64,000 nt of DNA from Coniferiporia sulphurascens (Eukaryota > Basidiomycota > Agaricomycetes > Hymenochaetales > Hymenochaetaceae), in the NCBI GenBank assembly GCA_002794785.1, contig NBBA01000002.1, positions 2,480,001 to 2,544,000 on the forward strand, given 5' to 3'. The position numbers were made by a program, and so were the translations under genes. How positions within the stretch are numbered: the stretch's first letter is position 1; the number at the start of each line of letters is the position of its first letter. A model generated the notes under the pieces. That model made no database searches and was not told where the DNA came from. It saw only the letters and a program-made list of their open reading frames with translations. Positions 9,118-19,875 of this stretch are shown piece by piece.

Positions 9118-11315
9118 AGTGTCTATACATGCCTTTGACCACATCAGAATCTAGTGTTGGCCTGGAGGACATGCGGAGAAAGTATGAAGAACAAAGGGGA
9201 ATGCGCAAAGACGAAATCCACGATCGACAAAGAGACCGGACGATTAGAAAAACTGGGTTGCCCACGGCAGCCTTCATGTGCGATCACAATCGGAATAGTG
9301 TTCAGGCAGAGAAACGCCCATGATATATAATGAAATGCCCTTCCGCATCGTGCCGTACAATTAACAAAGCAACCGTCGGACGGCCGCATGAACCACTAAT
9401 ATGGAAGGTATCCGGAAGCGATAACGGTCCCATATGCCCATCTTCGCGCATGATTCACCAGGCCACTATAAACCTCCGGATGTGCGAATATGGTATCAAC
9501 ACGCCGATGTGCTTGACTAAAATCGCCTTGTCACTAATAATGCTCCGTTTCAACGACAAGTCCTTCCTCAATGCATTCAGCGATCCTCGGGTCGTCAGTA
9601 ATGTTTTGTGAAAAACCCGAAACTGTAACCTCCGTAAGGTAACACGGGCCCTCGGGGGGATCCCATCGGGACAGGATCGTGGTGACGATTGGATCCAGGG
9701 AATCATCCCCACCAGAATATGTTCTGATATCCAACACGCTCAGCTTCGGACATAGCTGAGCCTCTGAGTCATCCCTGATGGTGAGTGACGTGAATAATCC
9801 AGGCCACTCATTCTGCCGTTCGTGGTTTAGAACTATAACCAATGAGTCCAAGTCGGGAAGGAGAGACAGACACCTCTCTAATTCAGGAACGAACAGAGTA
9901 TTCGACGTGAAGTGCCGAAGGGCTGCGTTTGGCTGCGTTTTCTTGAGGAAGTCAGTTATGCCGCAGTCCTCGCTGTTTGTAAGTTCCTCCAAAGTGCCGA
10001 CATCTACTTCGGTCAGATTCGGGGCCAAGAGATGCTGTAAGACAAACTTGAGGTCGTTGACGGTATTTCGCTTTTCATAGAATAGCTCGAGCTTTGTGAG
10101 CTTGGGCAAGTGGACTATTGGATGGGGCTCTTCCACTGGGTCATCCCAATCGTAGGTTTTGTAGATCATCACCGAGAGTTTCTCCAATTCCGGAGTAGCT
10201 CGAAGGAGCGCCATACAATCAGCGAGAGAGAAGCCTCCCTTTGACCCGTACCTAGGTGATGCCATATCAATATTTGTCAGGTTTCGGAGAGGGTGCTCGC
10301 CCAAGCGCAGCTCGAAACGCTGGTCATAACAGTAGTGCAAGGTAGTCAAACGATGGGCGTTCGACAAATCCAGATCGTAACGCCAACGCTGGACCAAGAG
10401 AGCCAAGTCCTCGATCCTGGGCATGTCAGCCAAGTTCAGAAAATCATTGGGCGTTCGGGACTGTCTTGGAATCAACATATTTATCGCTACACACCGATGC
10501 CGATTCCTGTTGATCAGCTCCAGTAACTCGTAGAGGTGAGGTATGTTTTGCATGATGAATATGAGCACGTTCAGGGGGGCATCCTTTGACTTTTGCAGGT
10601 AGGCCTGAACTTTATCAGGGAGAATGTTCCTAGTACCCATGACATGGTTCTGCGAGAAGTTGGACCAGAGGGTGGGGATCGAAAGTGCAAGCTCCCTCCA
10701 ATGGCGGCAGACAGCAGCGATGTTGTTCGGAGAAGACCTAGACTCGTGCGAGTCGTAAAAAAAGGGGCTCTGAGCGGTCCAGTAAAAGACCCCTGTAAGG
10801 AGCTCCGGGGGTAAAACTTCTATTGGACTCGGAGGATGTGCCTCCGTTGCGTGTGAGGCGTCAGAGCTACCACAGTGGTCGTATTCTTGATGATGTGATC
10901 CTGAGGCTGTCTGATGGGGGTCGTGCGGTGGCATATTGCAGCAGACGCGTATATCTTTTTGGAAATATTCGCAGAGCGTCTGATGTCAGTACTACTGCGC
11001 GCAGAAAAACCGAGGCGGAGCATGCTACCAACCGTGCGTCGCTTGAGCGTTGAGTATGTGGGGGAAAGCCGAGGGCCTATCCCAACTACGGACGCCTCTG
11101 TAGAAATCAAATTGCTTCAATGGTGAGGGTGGGATTGAAATTTTGTAACTCACGAGTTCAATTATATGACAGCACCAGTAAGGGTGACTTCGAGTTATGT
11201 CGACAAAGAGAAGAAAAAATACGATGCCGAATTACCCGATTTGCCGAGGATAGCCGAAAGAAAGTGGCATGAGCCGACCCCAGTGTTGTCATGCTCTTAG
11301 GACACAGGGTATTAC
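9118..11315. repeat. Segmental duplication unit B (F-box copy 4 with both flanks)
   Basis: Partner of the unit at 5975-8218. The 3' flank, gene and 5' flank align throughout, with scattered substitutions and small indels. The right end of shared sequence is at about 11315 (ATGCTCTTAGGACACAGGGT against TTAGTAGGACACCGGGT in unit A). Confidence 0.75.
9534..10934 (-). CDS. F-box-like protein, array copy 4
   Basis: Intronless, 466 residues, start ATG at 10932-10934 (MPPHDPHQTASGSHHQ). The F-box-like segment is at about residues 38-90 (VLPPELLTGVFYWTAQSPF, then NNIAAVCRHWRELALSIPTL). A leucine-rich region follows with the family motif LSRWDPPEGPCYLTE and the ending VVETEHY. It is the closest paralogue of copy 3 and keeps the full leader that copy 3 can no longer start. 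A role as substrate-binding subunit of an SCF ubiquitin ligase is inferred; nothing identifies the target. Confidence 0.8.
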   Translation of the reverse strand: MPPHDPHQTASGSHHQEYDHCGSSDASHATEAHPPSPIEVLPPELLTGVFYWTAQSPFFYDSHESRSSPNNIAAVCRHWRELALSIPTLWSNFSQNHVMGTRNILPDKVQAYLQKSKDAPLNVLIFIMQNIPHLYELLELINRNRHRCVAINMLIPRQSRTPNDFLNLADMPRIEDLALLVQRWRYDLDLSNAHRLTTLHYCYDQRFELRLGEHPLRNLTNIDMASPRYGSKGGFSLADCMALLRATPELEKLSVMIYKTYDWDDPVEEPHPIVHLPKLTKLELFYEKRNTVNDLKFVLQHLLAPNLTEVDVGTLEELTNSEDCGITDFLKKTQPNAALRHFTSNTLFVPELERCLSLLPDLDSLVIVLNHERQNEWPGLFTSLTIRDDSEAQLCPKLSVLDIRTYSGGDDSLDPIVTTILSRWDPPEGPCYLTEVTVSGFSQNITDDPRIAECIEEGLVVETEHY

Positions 11316-12396
11316 TCCCTATATCCTCAAGGGACTTCGAAGGTATTGATATTCGTATGATTATTACCGTTCAAGGATGGCTGCATTTGTACTCATCCTG
11401 GCCCGAGGTGACCGGAGTACTGATGATAATGTACATACGCCATTTTGATTGAATTCCTCCATGAGTTGGAAACAATTCAAGATCTCACTGGACAGCACCG
11501 TATTTCGGGTCGTCGGAATCCCGTGGTAAACATGAACGTCGTTTACTCACCTGTGTTTAAAGACGTCGGAATGAAAATCCTGAAACTGAATACGATTACG
11601 AACGGTTAATTTGTATGCGTGGACGGAGAATGCAGTCGCTTGGAAAAGATAAATATAACTATCTATAAGGGGTAAAACGATCAGTGGTGCTCAAACTGAG
11701 AAATTGACGATAAATTAACTGTCCGAATGTTAATACTTTTTCAATGATTCTTATCGTCAGAAGACCTAAACTATAAGGGCCTTTGTGCAGTATGGCGATC
11801 ACATTCAAGATTTCTTAAAATCTACACATGTTGTGGTAGATGATGAGGTGCAGTGGTGAAGTTGAGGCAAAGGTGGGTTATCAGCATAAACCGATGTATT
11901 TCATGGTAGAGACCAGCTCTCCTTATATACATCTACTGTGAGCTACATATACTATAACTATCATAGCTCCTATTCGTATGGCGTTATCATTGTGTTATCG
12001 TTCACTTAGTAAGGTGGTTGTTCATATGACCACCTTTATATTTAGTACGTTCGTTATATTTATTTAATAAGATTCAATGTCAGCTGTTCCGTGATTGTGG
12101 GCCGAGCTCGAGAATAGATGTGATGATGTTAGATGACGACTTGAGCGCGTCCCAGTTCACCTATTCACCCGTGGCCATGTACTTCTTCTACAGGCGTGAA
12201 ATAATCTTAAGCCCTAAGAAGGATGCTTCTAAAAGCCGCCTACGAGCGCAAATACATTGTGTAAGCATTCTCGCGCGCATGGTTTACCAGGATATTACGG
12301 GTTTCAAGTATGTTTTGATTAGAACCAACAACGCAAACACAAACACGCTACTTTTGTCTAGGGTTAAAATATACCCAATTATAGGCGCCCAAGCCA
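11316..12396. other. AT-rich spacer without genes
   Basis: About 1.1 kb between F-box copies 4 and 5. No frame longer than about 100 codons and no recognisable motif. The plus-strand frame at 12120-12422 runs into the 3' end of copy 5 and looks like chance. Confidence 0.5.
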
Positions 12397-13800
12397 TCAA
12401 TAGTGCTCTGTTTCAACGATGAGTCCCTCCTCGACGCATTGGACAATCCTCGGGTCCTCAATGAAGCTTTGCGGCAGACCCCAGATTATAGCCTTTCTGA
12501 AATATCTCGGGCCTTCGGGCGGGTTCCAGCGGGATAAGATTACGGTGATGATCTGCTCTAAGGAACCGCGGTTACCATGTGTTTGGATATTCAGCGCATT
12601 CAACTTCGGGCATATCTGGACCGTCGAACCAGCCTTGAGCGTGAGCAGCGCGATTACTTCAGGCTGTTCAGCAATCCGTTCAGGTCTAAGGACCATATCT
12701 AGAGATTCTAGACTGGGGGCGAAAGGCAAGCACCGCTTAAGCTCGGAGACGAACAGGGTGTTCGGCGAAAAATACCACAAAGAATTGTTTGGCTGTGTTC
12801 TCTTGAGACAGTCAGTAATGCCACAGTCGTCATTAGTCGATAATCTGTCTGGGATGCCGATATCCACTTTAGCCAGATTCGGAGCCACGAGGTGCTGTAA
12901 GACAAATCTGAGATCGCCGACGCTGGGTTGCGTTTCGTGAAATAACTCGAGCTCCCTGAGCTTGGTTAAATGGACCATTGGATGAGAGCCTTTAACCCGA
13001 CCATCGCCTTCCTGAGTCTCGTAGATTGTCATCGATAACGTCTCCAATTCCGGGGCAGCTAGAAGGAGCGCCATGCATGCGGCGAGGGGAAAACCTCCCC
13101 TTCTTTGGTAACGAAGTGTTCCCAACCTGACCGTTGTCAGGCTTCGAAGAGGGGTCTCGCCCAGGTGCAGGTTGAAACGCTGTTCATGCGTATGGTGCAA
13201 AAGGGCAATACGGGGTTTTTTCGACAAATCTAGCTCCCTACGCCAATACGGCATATAAAGCTTCAATTCCTCGATATAAGGCATGTCGGCCACGTTCATG
13301 AAGCCTCTAGGCACGGGATACCGTTTGGCCAGCCATATGTGCACCGTCACGCACCTCCGCCGATTTTGGTCAATCAACACCAACAGTTCGCGGAGAATAG
13401 GTACAGGCTCCCCGACGTGTACGGATACGTGTAGAGGGGCGTCCTTTGATTTCTGAAGATAAGCCCGAGTTTTATCAAGACAAATATTGGGCTTGGGCTC
13501 GAAAAGTTGGTGTAGTGTGAAGTTGGACCAGAGAGTGCGTGTCGAAAGAGCAATATCTCGCCAAAGGCGACAGACAGCTGCAATATTGCTTGGAGATGAC
13601 TTGGGGTCTTGGGAATCGTGCAAGAAAGGGCTCTGGGCAGCCCGGTGAAAGACCTCTGTGAGGACATCCAGGGGCAGGGCCTCTATCGGGAATCGAACCG
13701 TCGCCGCTTGTGAGGCATCAGCGCTACAGCAGGCTAGTTGTTGAGGGCAGGGAACCGAGTCCGGCTCCGGCGTTGTCCGGTGGAGATTGAGGGGTGGCAT
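12397..13800 (-). CDS. F-box-like protein, array copy 5
   Basis: Intronless, 467 residues, start ATG at 13798-13800 (MPPLNLHRTTPEPDSV). The F-box-like segment is at about residues 39-90 (ALPLDVLTEVFHRAAQSPF, then SNIAAVCRLWRDIALSTRTL), followed by the leucine-rich region, RWNPPEGPRYFRKA and the ending IVETEHY. It is the promoter-proximal end of the array and the closest match to the decayed relic at 8893-9110. The conserved MPP start supports the chosen initiator. Function is inferred as for the other copies. Confidence 0.8.
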   Translation of the reverse strand: MPPLNLHRTTPEPDSVPCPQQLACCSADASQAATVRFPIEALPLDVLTEVFHRAAQSPFLHDSQDPKSSPSNIAAVCRLWRDIALSTRTLWSNFTLHQLFEPKPNICLDKTRAYLQKSKDAPLHVSVHVGEPVPILRELLVLIDQNRRRCVTVHIWLAKRYPVPRGFMNVADMPYIEELKLYMPYWRRELDLSKKPRIALLHHTHEQRFNLHLGETPLRSLTTVRLGTLRYQRRGGFPLAACMALLLAAPELETLSMTIYETQEGDGRVKGSHPMVHLTKLRELELFHETQPSVGDLRFVLQHLVAPNLAKVDIGIPDRLSTNDDCGITDCLKRTQPNNSLWYFSPNTLFVSELKRCLPFAPSLESLDMVLRPERIAEQPEVIALLTLKAGSTVQICPKLNALNIQTHGNRGSLEQIITVILSRWNPPEGPRYFRKAIIWGLPQSFIEDPRIVQCVEEGLIVETEHY

Positions 13801-14934
13801 GGCACCAAATGCAGTTGCCGGCTATATCGTTTGACTTTAGTGCTCGCAAAACGTTTTAGTCAAAGCGTAACACTAACCTATACGATACGGAAATATACGA
13901 GGAGTACAGAGGCGGGGAGCTTAACCTGCATAGAGCATTTGTGCGCACCCTTGGCAAAAGTTAAGCTACGCCGGTGGTGGGTGAGGTATTAAAAAGACGC
14001 ACAAGTTCTGCTAAGTGTAGCTAGTGCACCGCTGGTGATGAAACCATGATCGACAAGGAAAAAGGAAGATGTCGGGAAAGGCCGAGCGCCGAATACGGCC
14101 GTGAGCGTCACGTGAAGACGCGCTTAGCAAGAAGCACGGGAGTAAACGAGATGATGTCAGATGCAGGTTCGGACTGTACTAATGTGCTGAGGCCACACAT
14201 CTGCTGTTGCTACGGGAGCAAAAAGAAAATATGTTCACGACTAAAAAACGAAAAACTTTTCTTCATGTCGCCCTGTTTCAATGCACAAAACGCTCGATAG
14301 ACGATCGCAGGCACCAAAAGTGGAGAGAGTTTCAGGAAAGCGCTTCTGGAAGATGTGTGTTAAGCTCGGGTACATTCTGTGATTTGTACACACGAGCCCA
14401 CGGTCATCCTTCGGTCGCGACTCTCGCCGCGGTGGCCCAGCTCTCTTTCATTGCCCCCATGTTACTTATCACATAGGACGCCCATTAATAAGTACTCCCT
14501 GTCTGATTGTCGAGTTTCCGTGGACTCCGTCACTGGTTGTTGGCCCTGATCAGGTCAATGTTTGCGGCTTAGAAGCAGACCTATTTTCAGTCTGTGCGAA
14601 AGTCCACTCCCATTCGCGGCTTGCGGCTCAACCTTGCCTGCCGACCCCTGCGGATAAGAGTCCAGAACGTGCATAAGCCATGGCCGCAGTAATAATGACT
14701 TGGAGTAGAGAGAAACAGCCCACAATTTATGAAAGAGTTCGGTATATGCGGGAGCACTTGTATGACAACGGAGCAACTCTGCGGCTTCCAACTCCGGTCA
14801 TCCTCTTCAAGCCCTGTGTTCTCCGGCCGTCCACGTCGTCCCTCCACCTTCTCCCCTTGTTCTCATCCTCCCCGACTGGCACGCCGACGTCCGCTTGCTT
14901 GCCCAAGGGCGTAGCGGCCCTCGATTAAAACTAG
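13801..14934. other. Spacer between the F-box array and the histidine kinase
   Basis: No gene supported. Near 14040-14110 traces of the F-box upstream flank recur (ATCGACAAGGAAAAAGGAAG against ATCGACAAAGAGAAGG-like text upstream of copies 3 and 4). The right half is presumably the promoter and 5' leader of the kinase gene. Confidence 0.45.
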
Positions 14935-17900
14935 ATGCCATATTTCCGCTCGGTAACCGCTCAGTCCAGTCTGGCACCGCCTAGCGACGAGGATGCCCTC
15001 CCACTCCCTTTCCCAGCTTTCCCGAGAGACGTCGCCGAATCGGAACACACCAAAGACTCTCTGGACGCCTTCAACCTGGCCCAGTCGCCGTCAACTTCTG
15101 CGCCGCATCTCCCAGATTCCCTCCCGCTCGCACATGTGACATCTGCCGAGGGCTCACGAAGTTCAAAGTCGCGAAAGAAGAGAGGCACGCGCATCGACCA
15201 TGGTCTGCGCGTGCATTGGGCACGCTTTCTCAGGAGGGTGGGCAATGGAGACGGCCTGTCGAGTGAGTCTATTGCCGCAGGCAGCACCGAGCGCTCCTCG
15301 GCAGAGGTCGCCCGTGAACGGCACGACGTGGAAATCGACGTCGGTGCGGACATGGACTACCCGGATGACAAGTCCGTGGACGTAGTCGTCGTTAACCGTT
15401 CCTGGGGCCGTTCGTTGACAGGGAGCGACTCGTCCGAAGACGGCAGCGGGCCGGACAGAGGGACTACAGACCAATTCGACCATGGGGGAACAGCGTCTAC
15501 CGGTGGACGCGAGAGTCCTACAAAGTCTCGGGCGGCGGGCTTCTGGGGCCTCTGCCTTTTGCTGACAATCGTTCGCTATCGTTTGTGGCCAATGGCAGTC
15601 GAATTCTTCTCGGCCAGATTTGAAGAGGAGAAGGCCGAGAAGCACTACCGAAAGGAAATATGGTACCAGAGCAAGGCATGTATCATGTAGCAATATGTTC
15701 ATGGTATGTACTCATGTACCCATGCCTTCTGCAGCCCTTGGCGTTGTGGTCGTCACTCTTCTTCGTCATAAACTGGATTTTAGGATGTGCGCTCGTACCC
15801 AGGCCATTTACATTGGCAGACAATATTTTCTACTTCGGCGTAGGTTGACAACTCCAGTAAATAAACTACCGAGCTAACACATGTCATCACCAGATCTCAC
15901 CCTTGCTAACACTCCCAATTCCTTTCTTCGTTATCTTCGACTTCGCTCGTGACCGTACGTATATCTATCACTCACTGGTCACTCTTTCAACATGGAGCTG
16001 GTCGATCTACCAAATCATTTACATGTAAGTCAGCTGATTTCATATTTTCAAGAGGCACCCTGATTGCGCACAGTTTTGCCTGCGGTTATTATTCGGGGGA
16101 TGAGGACTTGAACCTCCCATGTGGTTCCAAAGACTTCTTGAGTTTATTCTAGTGCGTCTGTTTACACCCTTCCATGTGCAACACCTCGTTCATGTGTTCA
16201 CCGCAAAAGTTATACAACCGGACTGCAGACGATTGCGCTTTTTGGACTTAAGTTGAACCGGCTGCCTGCTTTGATGGGAGCAATGGTATTTCTTGTCATG
16301 TACGCCCCTTTTCGGATACACTTTGCATTGTCCAGTTTACCGAATTCCATTCAATCAGGTCGGCATCTATGGTTATCCCGTACCGAATAAATTGGATTAG
16401 GAGTGAGTTTAATTCAACTTGAATTCGTCGGGGGCTGCGGGACTGACTTAGTTTAAACCTAGACGACTTGAATTTTATAATATTTCAGTTATTCTTGCTG
16501 TACATCCACTATATGAAGGAGACGGTATGTAGCGACGTTTTTGGGTCTGAAGCTATGTTCACTGACTCCTCTCGTCTTTTTGTGTTTGATTTTGATACCC
16601 ATTCGTTACCTCGCATAGGGAGAGCGGAGGTTGTATACTCTCCAAGATCAACTGAAGAGGCAATTCAAGGCTACGCAGAAAGCGCAGGTCAACGAGCGCA
16701 AGGCGTCGGAGTCCAAACGCCGTCTTACTTCGTGAGAAAATATACATTTGAACCGCCTCGTCATTGCTAATAGATATATCGACAGTTACGTGTTTCATGA
16801 TAAGTCTTGCTTTTGTGATTTAATTTAACCGGATCCTGACGTATCTCGGGATTCTTTTCACAGGTCCGAGTCCCACTCAATACAGCGCGTATGTCTGCCC
16901 CACATACGATATCGTTAATTAACTAACGGGGTTATTCGGAATAGTCATCGCTGTCCAGAACATGGAAGCTTCGCAGAGTGTCGCGAAAGGACAAGAAGTC
17001 GAATTCTCAGCTCTGTCTGGAAGTCTAAGTATGATGTCTAAAGGTAAGTCCCTCAGACATTTATCGTCGTCCTAAAACTAGAATTGACGTTCGGCGTGTC
17101 AATCAGTACTGAACGACGTTCTTGATTTGTGAGTACTGTTTCACATCTTCGACTAGGTCACCATCTTAAAAGTCCCTGTTAGCAATCGTATGGATAGTGG
17201 ATTATTGGAGTCTGTCGCTATGGTAAGTCGATAGAGTGATGGGGGTACGTGGGGTGCTGACATCGTAATTGCAGCCCTATCCATTGCACGCTGTCATGCG
17301 CTCGATGTTCATTCCCCTTCAACTAGCGACCGATGCGCGCCGACTCCATTTCACGACCGAATTAGACCAAGATATTGACGTCGTACGTGCACCGTCTGGT
17401 TGTATTCCCCTATGCCCGCTCATCCCCATTTCGTACAGGCCGCCCGGCGCGCTGCGTGGGAGAGCCTCAGTGCGCAAAACAAACTGCATGTGCAAGATGG
17501 CTGCGATACTTTCGAGAAGCACTTAGAAGCTCGCCCGGACGATGACGGCATCGTCGTCGGCGACGAGATGCGCTTGCGGCAAATCGTAACGAACCTCGTG
17601 AGCAATGCATGCAAATTCACACCCGCGGGCGGGACGCTTGCGGTGCGTACACGGCTCATCGCTCCCTGCTCGTCAACGCCTGGCTCGAGCGAGCAGCGTG
17701 GGTCATGCTCTGGTCATGTAAACACGGACACGGCGTGCGTGTCCCCTGGTAGACACTACGACTGTGACTTGGAGAAGGGCGAGTGCGCGGGACTCTCGGC
17801 AAAGTCACTCGATCAGCACAATGCATCACAGCGGAAGGGCGCCGTACTGGACAGGATCATTGTCCGCATTGAAGTCTCAGACACGGGTTACGGCATCAAG

Positions 17901-19486
17901 GCAAAGGATATCACAAAGGGGAAACTCTTTTGTAAGCCCCATTTTTTATCGGTGTTATTCAGAAAAACCGACATCTTCTGCGTATTGCAAAGCGGCGTTC
18001 AACCAGACCGAGCAAGGTCGCCTGCAAGGTGATCTTCTAGTTTCATAGGACCCGAAGTGCTATGGCTGATTCTATTCTATAATTAGGTGGCAAGGGAACG
18101 GGGCTTGGTCTGGCGCTTGTACGCCACATCGTGTCGTTGAGTGGGGGTCGCCTCGGTGTCAGATCGAAAGTCGGGGAAGGGTCTACCTTCTGGGTTGAAC
18201 TCCGTAAGTCCCCTCTTCGAAACATAGAAGACAAAGAGGTATTCATGGGATTCTGACTCGAATTCAGCATTGGGAGTTGGCAGAAAGGCTGTTTCGGGTA
18301 CCATCAGCACGGGCTCTGAACACGATGGCTCGTCGACCTTTGTAGGACAAAGAACACCTGCGAGAAGCCATTCCGTGAAGCTATCGTCCGTGCCTCGGGC
18401 ATCAATGAGTACTGGGTCGTCCAGACACAATACGGATACGTCGGAGACAGCTATTGGAGGTAGCTCGCGAAATTCATACGCGCCCCCATCATCTGTCTTA
18501 AAAAGTATAATGGAGCAGGGTACGAATCTCGTCTTTTATGAGTTAATGCGGTTTAATTTACCCGATAATTTGCACAGGGGGACTTGTAGAATTGGCGCCT
18601 ACAAGACATACCGACGGAGAGCATCAGATTCCCACAAGGGCCATTGGCGATCCCTCAACCGGAACAGATGCGAGTTCTAATGGTGGTCCGCCTTCCCCCC
18701 ATGAAGGCGACGTCAACCCAGAAGAACTCATCCAGCAAATTGGAAATCATGAGCCAACGTCTTCCGCATCACCAGGTCGGCCACATTATGTTGAGCTCCC
18801 GAAAAGACCGTCCTTTGCTTTACCAAACGGACTCCCAGCTGTGGCGGGAACTGACACCAGGAGCTCGCCACGTTCAGACACACTCGAGCCGCCGCTGCGA
18901 GTGCTTGTAGTTGACGATGACCAGTTGACACGCAGACTTATGAAGCGCATGCTCCAGCGCATGGGCTGCACTGTCTCGACCGCGGAGAATGGGCAGATCG
19001 CTTATGACCTGATCATAGGGGAGGGCCGCACGCCAGCGTCCGAGACCGGCGAGGCGCCTCCTTCGTCAGGCCCCTTGCAGGAGCTAGCCAACCACCGCGA
19101 GTACGAGGGTCCGCGGTACGAGCTCGTTTTCCTAGACAACCAGATGCCCGTCCTTTCCGGGATTGACCTCGTTGCCAAGTTGCGGCAGCTAGGGCGGACA
19201 GACTTCGTCGTCGGTGTTACAGGTGAGTTCTGACTGAGTTTTCCCGGACGAACTGCTCACGTCGTGGCAGGTAACGCGCTGTTATCTGATCAGGAGGAGT
19301 ACCAGGACGCTGGTGTTGACTAGTACGTGGAGACTGATAGTCTAACACGCAAAGTACACGTGCTGACGATTTTGTTGCAGTGTCATCACAAAACCCGTGT
19401 TTGAGGTTAGCCTTAAGGGCATGTTGGGTATCGCCGCCGAACGGCGTAAAAATTATATGGCCTCGCCACGACTTTCAAGCTCATAG
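14935..19486 (+). CDS. Hybrid sensor histidine kinase, membrane-anchored
   Basis: Twenty-one exons close in frame to about 1,124 residues: 14935-15675, 15735-15839, 15894-16024, 16074-16151, 16210-16299, 16359-16402, 16463-16524, 16619-16731, 16786-16799, 16862-16888, 16945-17043, 17107-17128, 17183-17222, 17275-17382, 17439-17931, 17993-18028, 18087-18203, 18268-18519, 18578-19222, 19271-19322, 19381-19486. A Ser/Asp-rich N terminus precedes about six membrane helices (residues 200-430). The H-box [13 protein letters not shown] carries His459; the ATPase domain has [22 protein letters not shown] and [13 protein letters not shown]. The receiver has VVDDDQ (Asp970 region), phospho-acceptor Asp1044 in [10 protein letters not shown] and Lys1094. 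It should autophosphorylate and pass phosphate to an HPt protein, as fungal osmo- or stress-sensing kinases do; the signal is unknown. Intron 1 is GC-AG and the intron at 16800 is AT-AC. Confidence 0.9.
16800..16861 (+). other. Apparent AT-AC intron inside the kinase H-box
   Basis: The exon pair ...TTTCATG | AGGTCCGAG... restores His-Glu-Val-Arg and the reading frame. The 62 bp removed begin ATAAGTC and end TTTTCAC, with CTGAC 19-23 bases before the end as a likely branch site. No GT donor exists here that keeps the frame. ATAAGT is the donor of the rare AT-AC introns handled by the major (U2) spliceosome. Confidence 0.7.
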
Positions 19487-19875
19487 CATGACTCACGATT
19501 TGTCTTTCTTGTTTTGTTTCGGGGTCGGAGAAGCCTCCTGCTTTCTTGGGGTTTGGTGTCCCTAGTCGCTATTATCCATCGCATACATCCTAGTCTAGCT
19601 CTGCACGCCTGGTAATCTGTCGCAATTGTTGTCTATAAGCATCGCTGTCGCACTGTACTTTATGCTTTTTATGCCGTAGTCTGAAGAATCAGGAGGGATA
19701 TTGGTTGAAAGAACGGAGGTCGTGCACTATTTTGTGGTGTACACCGATGCATTTGAACTGGGGCCCATCAGCAGTGCATCCCTAGACCTCACGTGGTCCA
19801 GATTGGTGCGGCTCACGCACTGCAGCTGGATCCGCTCGTCTTAACCCTCTCTCAACCTCCAATCCACCGTCCACA
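19487..19875. other. Short intergenic spacer
   Basis: 3' end of the kinase gene and promoter/leader of the RanBD gene. CT-rich near 19850-19875. No gene seen. Confidence 0.5.

Noticed and set aside
12120..12422. Plus-strand frame of 100 codons
   Set aside because: Lies in AT-rich spacer and overlaps the 3' end of F-box copy 5; no recognisable protein features.
14961..15353. Long minus-strand frame inside the kinase first exon, and similar antisense frames inside F-box, LEO1 and MET5 exons
   Set aside because: Shadows of GC-rich or biased coding sequence on the other strand, where the protein family is clear.
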